A DNA stretch of 45,824 nucleotides from JAZKAR01 sp040389065 (GCA_040389065.1 JAZKAR010000002.1:1-45824); one strand, 5' to 3'; positions 17,529 to 25,874 are shown, counted from the first letter of the stretch. The notes: a model not told the origin generated them from the sequence alone. Numbers and translations are program-made.

Positions 17529-17619
17529 CGATATAAGACTAAAAAATATCAAGATGCGAATAAGAGGGCAAATGATCCTTTTATCTTCAACGATTATGAT
17601 TAAGTCTAAAAATTTATTT

Positions 17620-18261
17620 CTACCAAGTTGGGCGGGAGCCAAAATAAAGCTCCTCCCCTGCTTGTATTTTTTCTATTGCCAAATGCCCTAGGAAGGTAAG
17701 CGGAAAAACGATTAATATTTCGTCATCAATATAAATAGATTCTTCAGGATTACGGTAATCTACTCTTACCTTGGCGCCAGGCAAAGGCAAGAAACCGAAT
17801 CTTTTATACCACTTAACTAATTTCTCTGAGCAAAAGCCCATAAAAACATGTGCCCCTGATGAAACAGCTAAGTTCGTTAAAATATATCGAATGATTCTAG
17901 AAGCTAACCAACTATGCCCCTGCTGGGTAACCAGCCCATTTATTCCACATACAAAGTATGACTCATTTCCGATGCTAATCATTCGGCTAACAAAAGCTGC
18001 TTGACTCGCAAAGTCTTCATCTTCATCAATAAGAACAACATGCATAGCATTATCTTGTTCAAGGCTAAGCCATTTTCGATTTTCATTAATACCGCTGAAG
18101 CCTCCTGGCCATTCGTGTTTGTAACGTTTTAAAATCTGGTCGTGTAATGCTTTGCTTAGATGTTGTTCGGTAGCTATCACCCACCTATAGTGCCCTAGGG
18201 GGGTGTTAAAGGGAGGTGGGCATTTTATAAATACTTCAGATAATTTCCTACCCACACACAT
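17620..18261 (-). CDS. GNAT-family N-acetyltransferase
   Basis: Predicted acetyl-CoA-dependent N-acetyltransferase of 213 residues, substrate unknown. The GNAT fold is indicated by the central strand VCGINGLVTQQGHSWLASRI (motif A, with Q-x-x-x-x-x-x in place of the usual Q/R-x-x-G-x-G/A) and by LVKWYKRFGFLPLPG (motif B, the aromatic Y-x-x-x-GF pattern). Residues SIYIDDEILIVFPL near the end resemble the tail of aminoglycoside 2'-N-acetyltransferases, too weak to name a substrate. The ATG at 18261 lies only two bases after AGGA; the GTG two codons later has better spacing. It is 41 bases downstream of bioD, probably co-transcribed. Confidence 0.72.
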   Translation of the reverse strand: MCVGRKLSEVFIKCPPPFNTPLGHYRWVIATEQHLSKALHDQILKRYKHEWPGGFSGINENRKWLSLEQDNAMHVVLIDEDEDFASQAAFVSRMISIGNESYFVCGINGLVTQQGHSWLASRIIRYILTNLAVSSGAHVFMGFCSEKLVKWYKRFGFLPLPGAKVRVDYRNPEESIYIDDEILIVFPLTFLGHLAIEKIQAGEELYFGSRPTW

Positions 18262-18302
18262 TATCCTTTTAAAATTAAATAGGTATTATGCAAAACTAAA
18301 GC

Positions 18303-18923
18303 TTAAAACTCTAAATAAGGAAAAGGTATGCTCTGCTTTAACGTTGCAAGAATCTCTTCTTGAAACGCTATTGGAGTTGAGGCACGGTAATTCGCTATCC
18401 AACCCAGCATAGGCACATTTCTATGCTGCAATGCTTCGGCAGCCAGTCGGCCTTGATTAATACAACCTACACGCATGTCTATAATAAGAAGCCCCGGTAA
18501 TCCCAACAGCGCGGGTAAATCAACCATATCTAAATTATCATTCAACGGTGATAACACACCACCAGCGCTTTCAACAATGATGCAATCCGCTTGTTTTTGT
18601 AAGCGGCTATATGCTTGTTGTATCACTGCAGGATCAATCATAATACCCGCTTGGCGGGCAGCTAAATGAGGAGATACGGGAGGAGAAAAAAGATAAGGGC
18701 ATTGGTCACTCACCTTAGGCAATGGTGATACGCTGGCTTCTCGCAAGGCTGCAACATCATCTTGCGATTCAGGAGGCATGTTCATATTCCAGCCTGTTGC
18801 AACAGGTTTCATTCCGATAGCGCGCTGCCCCTGCTGATTTGCATGATTCAGTAACCGTACACTTGTATAGGTTTTTCCTGCATCTGTATCGGTACCAAGT
18901 ACTACACATGATGATATTTGCAT
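18303..18923 (-). CDS. bioD: Dethiobiotin synthetase
   Basis: Closes the ureido ring of biotin: 7,8-diaminopelargonate plus CO2 and ATP gives dethiobiotin. The 206 residues carry the P-loop GTDTDAGKT at 10-18, the substrate lysine in MKPVATG, and the glutamate-rich VESAGG segment near 117. It is separated from other biotin genes: no bioA, bioB, bioC, bioF or bioH is in the window. It precedes the GNAT gene by 41 bases and lies 147 bases from the GtrA-like gene on the same strand. Confidence 0.94.
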   Translation of the reverse strand: MQISSCVVLGTDTDAGKTYTSVRLLNHANQQGQRAIGMKPVATGWNMNMPPESQDDVAALREASVSPLPKVSDQCPYLFSPPVSPHLAARQAGIMIDPAVIQQAYSRLQKQADCIIVESAGGVLSPLNDNLDMVDLPALLGLPGLLIIDMRVGCINQGRLAAEALQHRNVPMLGWIANYRASTPIAFQEEILATLKQSIPFPYLEF

Positions 18924-19070
18924 AAAATTTTTTGAGGGATGTAAAAGCTGATTTTAACCTATCTAATCATTCTTTATAGTGCATCAAAACTGCTAAATGT
19001 TATACCAGCTTAGTTTGCGCTTAAACTTCAGCATACTCTTTTGCTTACTCTTTTTAAAATTTAAAGTTCA

Positions 19071-19475
19071 CTAAAATACCCAGCGCTTTGCATTATAAAA
19101 ATTAAGAAATAACCCAGCAAGTGAACCTGCTACCAGCGCAAAAAAAGGAATGAATCTGCCCTGCCCCCCTAAAAAAACAACCGCTGAATACACACTATAA
19201 TTTACTGCTCCCCCAAAAGTCATGGCAATAACATAACGTAAAAGCTGATTTTTTTTATTACTTTCAGCTTTTGCTTTAAACGTTAATCGTGTATTAACAA
19301 ACCATGTGGTGCATAAAGCCGCTATAAATGAAATGAATCTACCTTCATAAGGATTAAACCCAACATAAAGCATAGCGTAAAGCACAGCAGTATCGACTAT
19401 AAATCCTAAAGTACCCGATATTAAAAAATAAAAAAATTGTGTATGAAGCTTTAATGATTGCCTAATTATTTTCAT
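19071..19475 (-). CDS. GtrA-family membrane protein
   Basis: 134-residue protein with four membrane helices (about 12-33, 42-60, 78-100 and 108-128) and the family features: an N-terminal FLISGTLGFIVDTAVLY helix, FVNTRLTF between helices 2 and 3, and a C-terminal FYNAKRWVF. GtrA proteins are thought to flip or accept undecaprenyl-phosphate-linked sugars with a partner GtrB-type glycosyltransferase. The partner candidate is the next gene upstream (19592-20518). The 116-base gap between them allows one transcript. Confidence 0.85.
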   Translation of the reverse strand: MKIIRQSLKLHTQFFYFLISGTLGFIVDTAVLYAMLYVGFNPYEGRFISFIAALCTTWFVNTRLTFKAKAESNKKNQLLRYVIAMTFGGAVNYSVYSAVVFLGGQGRFIPFFALVAGSLAGLFLNFYNAKRWVF

Positions 19476-19591
19476 CGATTTTACTTTCGGATTTTTAGAA
19501 TTTTTCTACCCTTTACCTTTAAAGAGGCATCATTCAAAGTTGAAATAGTAAAGTCTCAATCATTATTCTCAAATGTATATAAAATCATTCT

Positions 19592-20518
19592 TTAACGAAC
19601 ACTTAAATAGGCATTCTGTTTTATTTCCAAGCGCATTTTTGTTATATCATGAAGAATAATTCCGCAGACTAATAAAATTACGCCTAGCACAATTAAAGAG
19701 GCGCATAATATTGCAGTAGGAAAACGAGGAACTAATCCTGTTGCTATAAAGGTCTTAAATATTGGAATAGCCAGAATAAGCGCCAGCAATGTACAGAGTG
19801 CAAAACATATAAAGAAAAATAAAAATGGGCGTTCATTTTTAAATAATTTAAAAATTGTAAAAAATATTTTAGATCCGTCACGATACGTGTTTAATTTACT
19901 AAATGAACCCTCAGGGCGTGAACAATACTGTGTGATGACTTCCGCTACTGGCATTTTTAACTGATAAGCGTGTAACGTTAACTCGGTTTCAATCTCAAAA
20001 CCAGCTGAATGTGCAGGAAAAGATTTAACAAACCGCTTTGAAAAAACCCGATACCCACTCAGTAAATCTGTACATTTATGACCAAAAAATAATTCGATTA
20101 AATACGTTAACAGTTTATTTCCAGATCGATGCCCAAACCTATACGCAAGCTCTTCCTCTGTTTTTCGTGCCCCTACCACCATATCTAAATGGTTGTCTTT
20201 AAGCATTTCTACTAACTTCGGAACAGCCTTTGCCTCATAGGTAGCATCACCATCAACCATTACATAAATATCAGCATCAATATCAGCAAACATGCGACGA
20301 ATAACATTTCCTTTACCTTGGAGAGTCACGTTTCTGATGAAAGCACCTGCCTGCTTAGCCTGTTCAACAGTATTATCAGAAGAGTTATTATCAAATATAT
20401 AAATAGCAGCTTCGGGTAAATAATATTTAAACTGCTGTATGACCGTATGAATTGTTTTACCTTCGTTATAGCAAGGCACTAGCACCACAATATCCAACTG
20501 AGAAGAATTAATCGTCAT
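19592..20518 (-). CDS. GT2 polyprenyl-phosphate glycosyltransferase (DPM1/GtrB-like)
   Basis: Membrane-bound family 2 glycosyltransferase that probably makes a lipid-phosphate-linked sugar at the inner leaflet. Residues 8-20 (DIVVLVPCYNEGK) start the GT-A fold, DNNSSDNT is the nucleotide-sugar loop, MVDGDATY holds the DxD metal site near 99, and LLSGYRVFSKRF is characteristic of dolichyl-phosphate-mannose synthase relatives. Two C-terminal helices (about 227-250 and 265-290) anchor it. Its start is two bases after the stop of the upstream glycosyltransferase, so they form an operon. With GtrA downstream this looks like a sugar-donor module for an envelope glycan; the sugar is unknown. Confidence 0.85.
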   Translation of the reverse strand: MTINSSQLDIVVLVPCYNEGKTIHTVIQQFKYYLPEAAIYIFDNNSSDNTVEQAKQAGAFIRNVTLQGKGNVIRRMFADIDADIYVMVDGDATYEAKAVPKLVEMLKDNHLDMVVGARKTEEELAYRFGHRSGNKLLTYLIELFFGHKCTDLLSGYRVFSKRFVKSFPAHSAGFEIETELTLHAYQLKMPVAEVITQYCSRPEGSFSKLNTYRDGSKIFFTIFKLFKNERPFLFFFICFALCTLLALILAIPIFKTFIATGLVPRFPTAILCASLIVLGVILLVCGIILHDITKMRLEIKQNAYLSVR

Positions 20519-20520
20519 GA

Positions 20521-21387
20521 TTATTCTTTAGACATAAAATCATAGATAGCCACTTGGTGATCGTAAGGGCTAATTTGCATTAATCCTTCCTTAGCCATAT
20601 AACTTTCTTCCTGCAATAATTGATCTAAACGCCGCTGGTTTTCTGCTAATTGAGAACGATCATTTTCCTTATGCCATAAATGAATGACACCGGTTGCAAA
20701 ACGCCCATTTTTTCTTTTTATACCGTAGCGCAGTGCGCGTATCATAAGATCAGAATCTTCTAATCCCCACCCTGAATAACTTTCATCTAATCCATTAAGC
20801 TCTAGCAAATCTTTTCTCCAAAACGCGAGATTACACGTTTTGGCTCCTTGCCAGTCTTGGCGAGTTGATACCCTCCAGCCGCTTGCCAATCCAGTTTTAG
20901 GTAAGCGAATTAGCGGTGCATATCGATTAATTGAAGCGGTTAATCGTGCAATCCACCACTCTCGCCGCGTTTTAGGCCATTCAAAATATTCTGATAACCA
21001 CAAAGGAGTTGCTTTTCGAGATAACAATACCCGATTACCGACCACACAATAGCCCGGCTGTGCTAACGCTCGATGATTTGCAACAAAATCAGGCAATGGC
21101 ACACAATCGCCATCAATAAAAACAATATACTCACTTTTGATATGGTGAATGGCCCGATTACGAATGGCAGCCGCGCGGAATCCTTTATCTTCATGCCATA
21201 CATGACCAATACGCATCTTCTTTTGTTCGGCAAAGCGTTCAATTAACTGCGTGGTTGAAGCTTTAGAGCCATCATCAGCTATCCAAATTTCATCAGGCGC
21301 CTGCGATTGATTCGCAAGACCCTGCAATACTTTAGCTAAGGCCTCAGGCCAGTTATAGCTTGTAATAATGACTGCTAGTGTGGTCAC
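20521..21387 (-). CDS. GT2 glycosyltransferase with C-terminal galactosyltransferase-like motif
   Basis: 288-residue soluble or peripheral glycosyltransferase. It begins LAVIITSYNWPEAL, followed by WIADDGS and VFIDGDCVP (the DxD motif near 93-95). The later GWGLEDSDL motif is shared with chondroitin/polysialic-type and glyco_transf_7C transferases and supports a hexosyl or N-acetylhexosaminyl transferase for lipopolysaccharide or capsule. The start is GTG with ribosome site AAGGAG. It is the first gene of the GT2-GT2-GtrA set, 64 bases after uvrC. Acceptor unknown. Confidence 0.82.
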   Translation of the reverse strand: MTTLAVIITSYNWPEALAKVLQGLANQSQAPDEIWIADDGSKASTTQLIERFAEQKKMRIGHVWHEDKGFRAAAIRNRAIHHIKSEYIVFIDGDCVPLPDFVANHRALAQPGYCVVGNRVLLSRKATPLWLSEYFEWPKTRREWWIARLTASINRYAPLIRLPKTGLASGWRVSTRQDWQGAKTCNLAFWRKDLLELNGLDESYSGWGLEDSDLMIRALRYGIKRKNGRFATGVIHLWHKENDRSQLAENQRRLDQLLQEESYMAKEGLMQISPYDHQVAIYDFMSKE

Positions 21388-21451
21388 ACACTCTCCTTCT
21401 GAATTTTCCTATTCAGCCTTTTTAGCCGTCTAGCCACTCTCTTAACCTATC

Positions 21452-23383
21452 TCAACCTCTTAGCCATTCATATAAAGATTCTGCCATAGCGGGTGAAATA
21501 CCAGGCACTCTGACTAAATCTTCAACATTTGCAGCCTTTAACTCACGCAAACCTCCAAAATGGCTCAATAATGCTTTTTTACGTTTAGGGCCAATTCCTG
21601 GCATTTCATCTAGTATAGATTGTTTACGCGCTTTTGCCCGACGCGCGCGATGCCCTTCAATGGCAAAGCGGTGCGCTTCGTCTCGAATATGTTGTAAAAG
21701 ATGCAACCCTACATGATGGGGCGGAAGCTTTAATGCACTCGTATGCTGTGGAATTAAAATTTGCTCTAGCCCCTCTGTGCGCGCTTCACCTTTGGCAATC
21801 GACATTAAAAAGATGGGTAATCCTGTATTTTCTAAAACCTTTTCAGCAATGCCCAATTGGCCTTTACCACCATCAATAATCCATACATCAGGTACCGGGT
21901 ATTCACCTGCCAATATTCGTTGCGCACGCCGCGTTAACACTTCTTGCATCGCTGCATAATCATCACCGCCCTGGGCGGGAGTAACATTAAAGCGGCGGTA
22001 TTGTTTAGGCTGCATATACCCTTCATCAAACACAACGCAAGAGGCAACCGTAGCCTCACCTTGCGTATGGCTGATATCAAAGCACTCCATACGTTGAACG
22101 GTACTCTCCCACCCCATTACTTCTTGTAAGGCAGCTAATCGGCGAGCATGTGTTTCATCTACCTGTAAGCGATGCGTAATGGCTAACAAAGCATTTTTAA
22201 GAGCCATTTCTAACCAGATTTTTCTAGCGCCTACCGTGCGGCGCACAATCATTGGCATTTTTGCAAACTCTTTTTGAGCTACCATTTCCTTGAACGCACC
22301 CTCTAATACATCTAAGGCCTCTTTAGATAAAGAAATAATTAACACATCTGCTAATGTATGATGTTGGTAGTGCTGAATTATAAAACTAGCCAGCGCATCA
22401 TCAATATCGCCATCTTCCTCAATACTGCTTTTTAATTGGTGAGGAAAAAAAGTACGGTCGCCACAATGTCTGCCGCCTCGCATCATAACCCAATTAATAG
22501 CAAGCAAACCCTCATGCACCACCGCACCAAATACATCAATCGACTGATCACGATTGCCAGCAGCTGAATGATTATGAATATATTGCTGGGTTCGTAAGCT
22601 TTGCAATAGTTTTAAACGATCACGCCAAAGAGCTGCTGCCTCAAACTCAAATGCTTCAGCTGCTTGTTCCATACGCGTTTGAATAGACTGCGTAATTTCC
22701 TCAGTTTTTCCCTGTAAGAAATGAATAGAATCTTTAACATCATTTTGATAATCTTCAGCAGAAATGTTACCGACACAAGGGCCGCTGCACCGTTTAATTT
22801 GATATAACATGCAAGGGCGTGAACGATTGGCAAATACACTATCTTCACACGTTCGTAAGCGAAATACCTTTTGAATAACCTCAATACCTTGTTTAACTGC
22901 CAGCCCTGAAGGATACGGGCCAAAATAGCGATGCCCTCCGCTCAAAGTACCTCGATGATAACGCAGCTGAGGCGTGCTATGCGCCGTTACACATAAATAC
23001 GCATACGATTTATCATCACGAAAAATAATGTTATAGCGAGGATTCAGCGATTTAATTAAATTACTTTCCAATAATAACGCTTCAGCCTCAGAACGGGTAA
23101 TCGTCACTTCAATACGGCGAATTTGTGACACCATACGGCTAATACGAGCGCCTAAATTTCGTGATAAAAAATAGGATCGTACTCGCTTATATAAATCTTT
23201 AGCCTTACCTACATACAACAATTGCTCTTCTGCGCTAAACATGCGATAAACCCCAGGAAAATGGGGCAAAGCATCAATAAAACGACGCAGTTCATCTTGT
23301 ACGCTTTGCATTGAAATGTCGGTGGCAGATTCTTCGGCAACGATAGTGTGTTGAGCATCGTTTTCAGCTGGAGTATTCATCAT
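21452..23383 (-). CDS. uvrC: Excinuclease ABC subunit C
   Basis: Makes the dual incisions around DNA lesions in nucleotide excision repair. In order: the GIY-YIG nuclease domain (about 35-115, PGVYRMF...LLYVGKAKDLYKRV), a UVR helix pair that binds UvrB (about 225-260), the RNase H-like endonuclease domain with ECFDISH and WIIDGGKGQL, and C-terminal helix-hairpin-helix repeats (MPGIGPKRKKALL and VPGISPAMAESLY). Length 643 includes about 24 extra N-terminal residues; an ATG at residue 26 is an alternative start. The frame after the stop reads an odd near-repeat of the C-terminus (see findings). Confidence 0.95.
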   Translation of the reverse strand: MMNTPAENDAQHTIVAEESATDISMQSVQDELRRFIDALPHFPGVYRMFSAEEQLLYVGKAKDLYKRVRSYFLSRNLGARISRMVSQIRRIEVTITRSEAEALLLESNLIKSLNPRYNIIFRDDKSYAYLCVTAHSTPQLRYHRGTLSGGHRYFGPYPSGLAVKQGIEVIQKVFRLRTCEDSVFANRSRPCMLYQIKRCSGPCVGNISAEDYQNDVKDSIHFLQGKTEEITQSIQTRMEQAAEAFEFEAAALWRDRLKLLQSLRTQQYIHNHSAAGNRDQSIDVFGAVVHEGLLAINWVMMRGGRHCGDRTFFPHQLKSSIEEDGDIDDALASFIIQHYQHHTLADVLIISLSKEALDVLEGAFKEMVAQKEFAKMPMIVRRTVGARKIWLEMALKNALLAITHRLQVDETHARRLAALQEVMGWESTVQRMECFDISHTQGEATVASCVVFDEGYMQPKQYRRFNVTPAQGGDDYAAMQEVLTRRAQRILAGEYPVPDVWIIDGGKGQLGIAEKVLENTGLPIFLMSIAKGEARTEGLEQILIPQHTSALKLPPHHVGLHLLQHIRDEAHRFAIEGHRARRAKARKQSILDEMPGIGPKRKKALLSHFGGLRELKAANVEDLVRVPGISPAMAESLYEWLRG

Positions 23384-23842
23384 AGATGTACGTTAACCAT
23401 CCTTTTTAAGATATGAATATTTTTAATAACGTTGCACAATCTTATAACAATCAATTAAACGTCTCTTAGACATTACCTTGAAGGTAATGAAAGTAAGCCT
23501 TAGGCGCAGCTTCAGAAACAAGAACAGGGTTTTGCGATAACCCTCAGTATTCACCACTGATTACCTAATCAAGTAAGCATAAAACCTAGACTCTCATTTT
23601 ACCTAGTCGCTCGGCAGATAACACGGTAATTTTAGTTAGTTACTCATTACTGCTCAAAGCGAACAAAGAAATCGAAGCGTTTTTATCTAAAAAGGCGCGA
23701 AGAAGAACCTTAGCAGAGCTATGATGAAAATAAATTAAGTAAATTTTCTTTTCATTAGAAAACCCCCTTAACAATCATACCGTCGCTTGCAAACAAAATA
23801 AAACATCATTAAAATCAAACTCTTAATTAAAAAGAGAACTAT
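23384..23842. other. Intergenic region between divergent uvrC and exported-protein gene
   Basis: 459 bases. It holds a perfect palindrome near uvrC (listed separately), an AGGGTT/AACCCT stem at 23526-23544, and a plus-strand open frame of about 44 codons ending at about 23724 (...KEIEAFLSKKARRR...) that has no start codon or ribosome site and could be a gene relic. No gene is called. Confidence 0.4.
23471..23489. promoter_or_regulatory. Perfect palindrome upstream of uvrC
   Basis: CATTACCTT-G-AAGGTAATG: nine-base arms around one base, 88 bases before the uvrC start. The minimal centre suggests a dimeric repressor operator rather than an RNA hairpin. It does not match the LexA box CTGT-N8-ACAG. 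The regulator is unknown. Confidence 0.35.
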
Positions 23843-24217
23843 ATGAATCGTTATTCTATAACCATGATAAGCGCTGCGATAGCATTGATTACATTATGCC
23901 CTGTTTTAAATACTGCTAACGCTGCTTCAAATGATGCGGCTTTAATTGCTGCTGCTTTAAAGACGGCTAAACCCGCTTCAAAACCTCCTGTAAATGGTAA
24001 TACATATACAATTGAAGCTAACTCTTGCAAGTATTACCCCCAAGTTGGCCCAACTGCTTTTGGATGGGGAGTTGCCTACATTAATATCAAATCCTCCAAC
24101 TGTAGAGACCGCTACGGTAGAGATATTGTTGCCTATAATTATGATGTTGTAGCAACGCAAGATAGCAATGGTGTTGCTCATTTTTATAATATAAATGGAA
24201 AAATAGCCGGAAAATAA
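23843..24217 (+). CDS. Small exported protein of unknown function
   Basis: 124 residues; no family recognised. A signal peptide (about 1-27, cleavage after ANA) is followed by an Ala/Lys/Pro-rich linker (28-50) and a compact domain of about 70 residues with two cysteines (NSCKYYPQ and SSNCRDRYGRD) that could form a disulphide in the periplasm. The domain is rich in Tyr, Asn and alternating hydrophobics, suggesting beta structure. The ribosome site AAAGAG precedes the ATG. It is a single gene convergent with the TorF-like porin. Confidence 0.7.
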   Translation: MNRYSITMISAAIALITLCPVLNTANAASNDAALIAAALKTAKPASKPPVNGNTYTIEANSCKYYPQVGPTAFGWGVAYINIKSSNCRDRYGRDIVAYNYDVVATQDSNGVAHFYNINGKIAGK

Positions 24218-24443
24218 TAATTTTTTTGAGGGGGCTTCAAAATAGGCTTTATCATAGACTTTCAAAGCCCTCTACATTCTTATAAAAATATCCTGCTTTT
24301 ATGATTAATCCAAGAAAATTTGAGCTTTTAGAACACTCTTCAAACGTTTTATTATGCCTTGCTGATGTAAAGGTGGCTGCATTTTATTTTTGTCATACGC
24401 TAAATTACCTATTCTCCGCTATCTAACACAGCATTATAAACAT

Positions 24444-25328
24444 TTAAAATGATTTATTGACTGATACTGCAATTCTATTACCACCAATATTTTTTCCAAA
24501 CGCATTATTGTACGCCGTAGTTTCACCATCGGGTCCAGTCGCTTTAGTATTAGCATACGTCCAGGCCACTCCAAATGTTGCTCCAAAATATTCTTTTGTT
24601 ATTCCTAATTTATAATCAGTATAAGAGTAATCACTATTATTACCTCCTGAAGCTCCCCAATACCCTTGGTTGGCATTAGCTGGATAATGTTGACGTCCTA
24701 CATGCCCCTGCACATTAAAACCACTATCTAAAATTGGAGCATTCATTGATATATCAATATAACTAGCACCCTTAGACTCATTTGCACCAAACGTGTAAGC
24801 GCTAATGGCTTTTGAATATTTTGCATTTATCCATTTATAACCTATTGCTCCATAAACCTCTGTGGTATTCGGTTTTTTGTAAGCACCTAAATTTTCATAA
24901 GTCCCAGGATAAGCATAATGAATCACACCTAAATCATAGCTCCAATCGTTAGGTAAGCTTTTTTTAAAGCCCCCATAAATATCTAACTCAAGACTTGTGC
25001 TATTACTTTTTGATGAAGCATAGGGTGCACCAGCGCTACCAGGAGCGCTGAGTGCAGCAGGTACTGAAACTGTGCCTGCATTTTGTTCTGTATACCATGA
25101 TATATTTGAAAGCCAGCTTCCTGCATAAAATCCTGTGGGATGCGAATAATCTATTCCTCCTTGCAATGCTGGCTTACCATTCGTTTGTGTTAATCCACGA
25201 AATAAATATTGGCTTGTAACTCCAATATTACCTGTCCAGGCAGATTGAGGTTTAGAAATACTTTCATCTGCAAATAGTGAACTCACCATTACTGAAGAAA
25301 CTAAAATACTGATAACTCGAGTAAACAT
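24444..25328 (-). CDS. TorF-family putative porin
   Basis: Predicted outer-membrane beta-barrel of the TorF/Gcw_chp family (294 residues). A signal peptide (1-20, cleavage near LFA-DE) is followed by the family signature GNIGVTSQYLFRGLTQT and GGIDYSHPTGFYAGSW. Alternating hydrophobic strands follow, ending in a terminal phenylalanine (VSVNKSF), the signal for the BAM machinery. An Ala/Ser/Gly-rich insertion (about 86-108) is likely an extracellular loop. The ribosome site AAGAGGA precedes the ATG. Substrate unknown; the gene is monocistronic and divergent from kdp. Confidence 0.85.
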   Translation of the reverse strand: MFTRVISILVSSVMVSSLFADESISKPQSAWTGNIGVTSQYLFRGLTQTNGKPALQGGIDYSHPTGFYAGSWLSNISWYTEQNAGTVSVPAALSAPGSAGAPYASSKSNSTSLELDIYGGFKKSLPNDWSYDLGVIHYAYPGTYENLGAYKKPNTTEVYGAIGYKWINAKYSKAISAYTFGANESKGASYIDISMNAPILDSGFNVQGHVGRQHYPANANQGYWGASGGNNSDYSYTDYKLGITKEYFGATFGVAWTYANTKATGPDGETTAYNNAFGKNIGGNRIAVSVNKSF

Positions 25329-25468
25329 TTAAATCCTCTTTAAAACAAGATAATTCATTCATTAATATACTTATAAGAAGTATCTCTAAGAAGATATAAA
25401 AAAGAGTTAAATTTTATATTTAAAAAAATATAAAACGTATAAAAATTTCAATAAAAATATATTTAAAT
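25329..25468. other. AT-rich region upstream of the TorF-like gene
   Basis: Start of the 377-base divergent gap before the kdp locus; it should contain the promoter of the porin gene. Very A/T-rich, with no distinct motif identified. The remainder of the gap holds repeat copy 4 and the KdpE-like site. Confidence 0.35.
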
Positions 25469-25573
25469 TAGAAGTTACGCAGTTTGTGTTCTATCAAGGC
25501 GTGGCAATGCAGACAGTACAAAGAGTACGGCAAGTTGCCACAACACTGAGAGAATCCAACTCCGTAACTTCTA
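25469..25573 (-). repeat. Palindromic MITE-like repeat, copy 4
   Basis: 105 bp, inverted relative to copy 1. Ends are TAGAAGTTACGCAGTTT and GTAACTTCTA. The centre GTACAAAGAGTAC is flanked by GGCAA/TTGCC arms (compensated GTGGCAA/TTGCCAC). It is flanked by an exact 6-bp direct repeat TTAAAT (25463-25468 and 25574-25579), good evidence for insertion by transposition. It ends 12 bases before the KdpE-like operator. Confidence 0.9.
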
Positions 25574-25585
25574 TTAAATATTATT

Positions 25586-25609
25586 TTTATACTTTTTTTA
25601 TACATTACC
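25586..25609 (+). promoter_or_regulatory. Likely KdpE operator of the kdp locus
   Basis: The run TTTATACTTTTTTTA followed by TACATTACC closely resembles the Escherichia coli KdpE target (TTTATAC, a T-run, then ACACC). It lies 97 bases before the small ORF at 25706 and 266 bases before kdpF, in the only sizeable non-coding region of the locus. The match is from memory of the E. coli site. Confidence 0.7.
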
Positions 25610-25705
25610 AAATTTTTTTTTATTTATTTGATATTTTATGTATTAGCCTTTAAGTAATTACTTGATAAATATTAACTGCTTGATATCAACTAAAAGGCTA
25701 TCACC

Positions 25706-25810
25706 ATGGATATTATTTTTCTCTTAGGCATCTGTCTGCTTTATGGGTTAGCAGTAGTATTACTAAATATATGCTGGCACCTTGTACCAAGCTCCAATCA
25801 ACCTGATTAA
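25706..25810 (+). CDS. 34-residue membrane peptide upstream of kdpF
   Basis: Short open frame with a good ribosome site (AAAAGG, eight bases before the ATG). It encodes one hydrophobic helix (MDIIFLLGICLLYGLAVVLL) followed by a short polar tail ending SSNQPD. It lies between the KdpE-like operator and kdpF, 64 bases before kdpF, so it should be transcribed with the operon. It is not kdpF, which follows intact. Small membrane ORFs are known upstream of kdpF in some proteobacteria, but I cannot name this one. It could be an accessory subunit or a leader peptide. Confidence 0.55.
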   Translation: MDIIFLLGICLLYGLAVVLLNICWHLVPSSNQPD

Positions 25811-25874
25811 TACACTCAAAAGTATTTGCAATCACCACATCCCCTTTATCAAACCTTAAAGAGAAAGAACCATC

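Noticed and set aside
17629..17660. GGGAGC/GCTCC inverted repeat, possible terminator after the dppB-like gene
   Set aside because: It lies within the coding 3' end of the GNAT gene and has no T-run.
22612..22923. 103-codon minus-strand frame inside uvrC
   Set aside because: It is an alternative frame of a well-conserved gene on the same strand and has no independent support.
23593..23724. Plus-strand frame of about 44 codons ending KKARRRTLAEL
   Set aside because: No start codon or ribosome site; at most a gene relic, so it is only mentioned in the intergenic entry.
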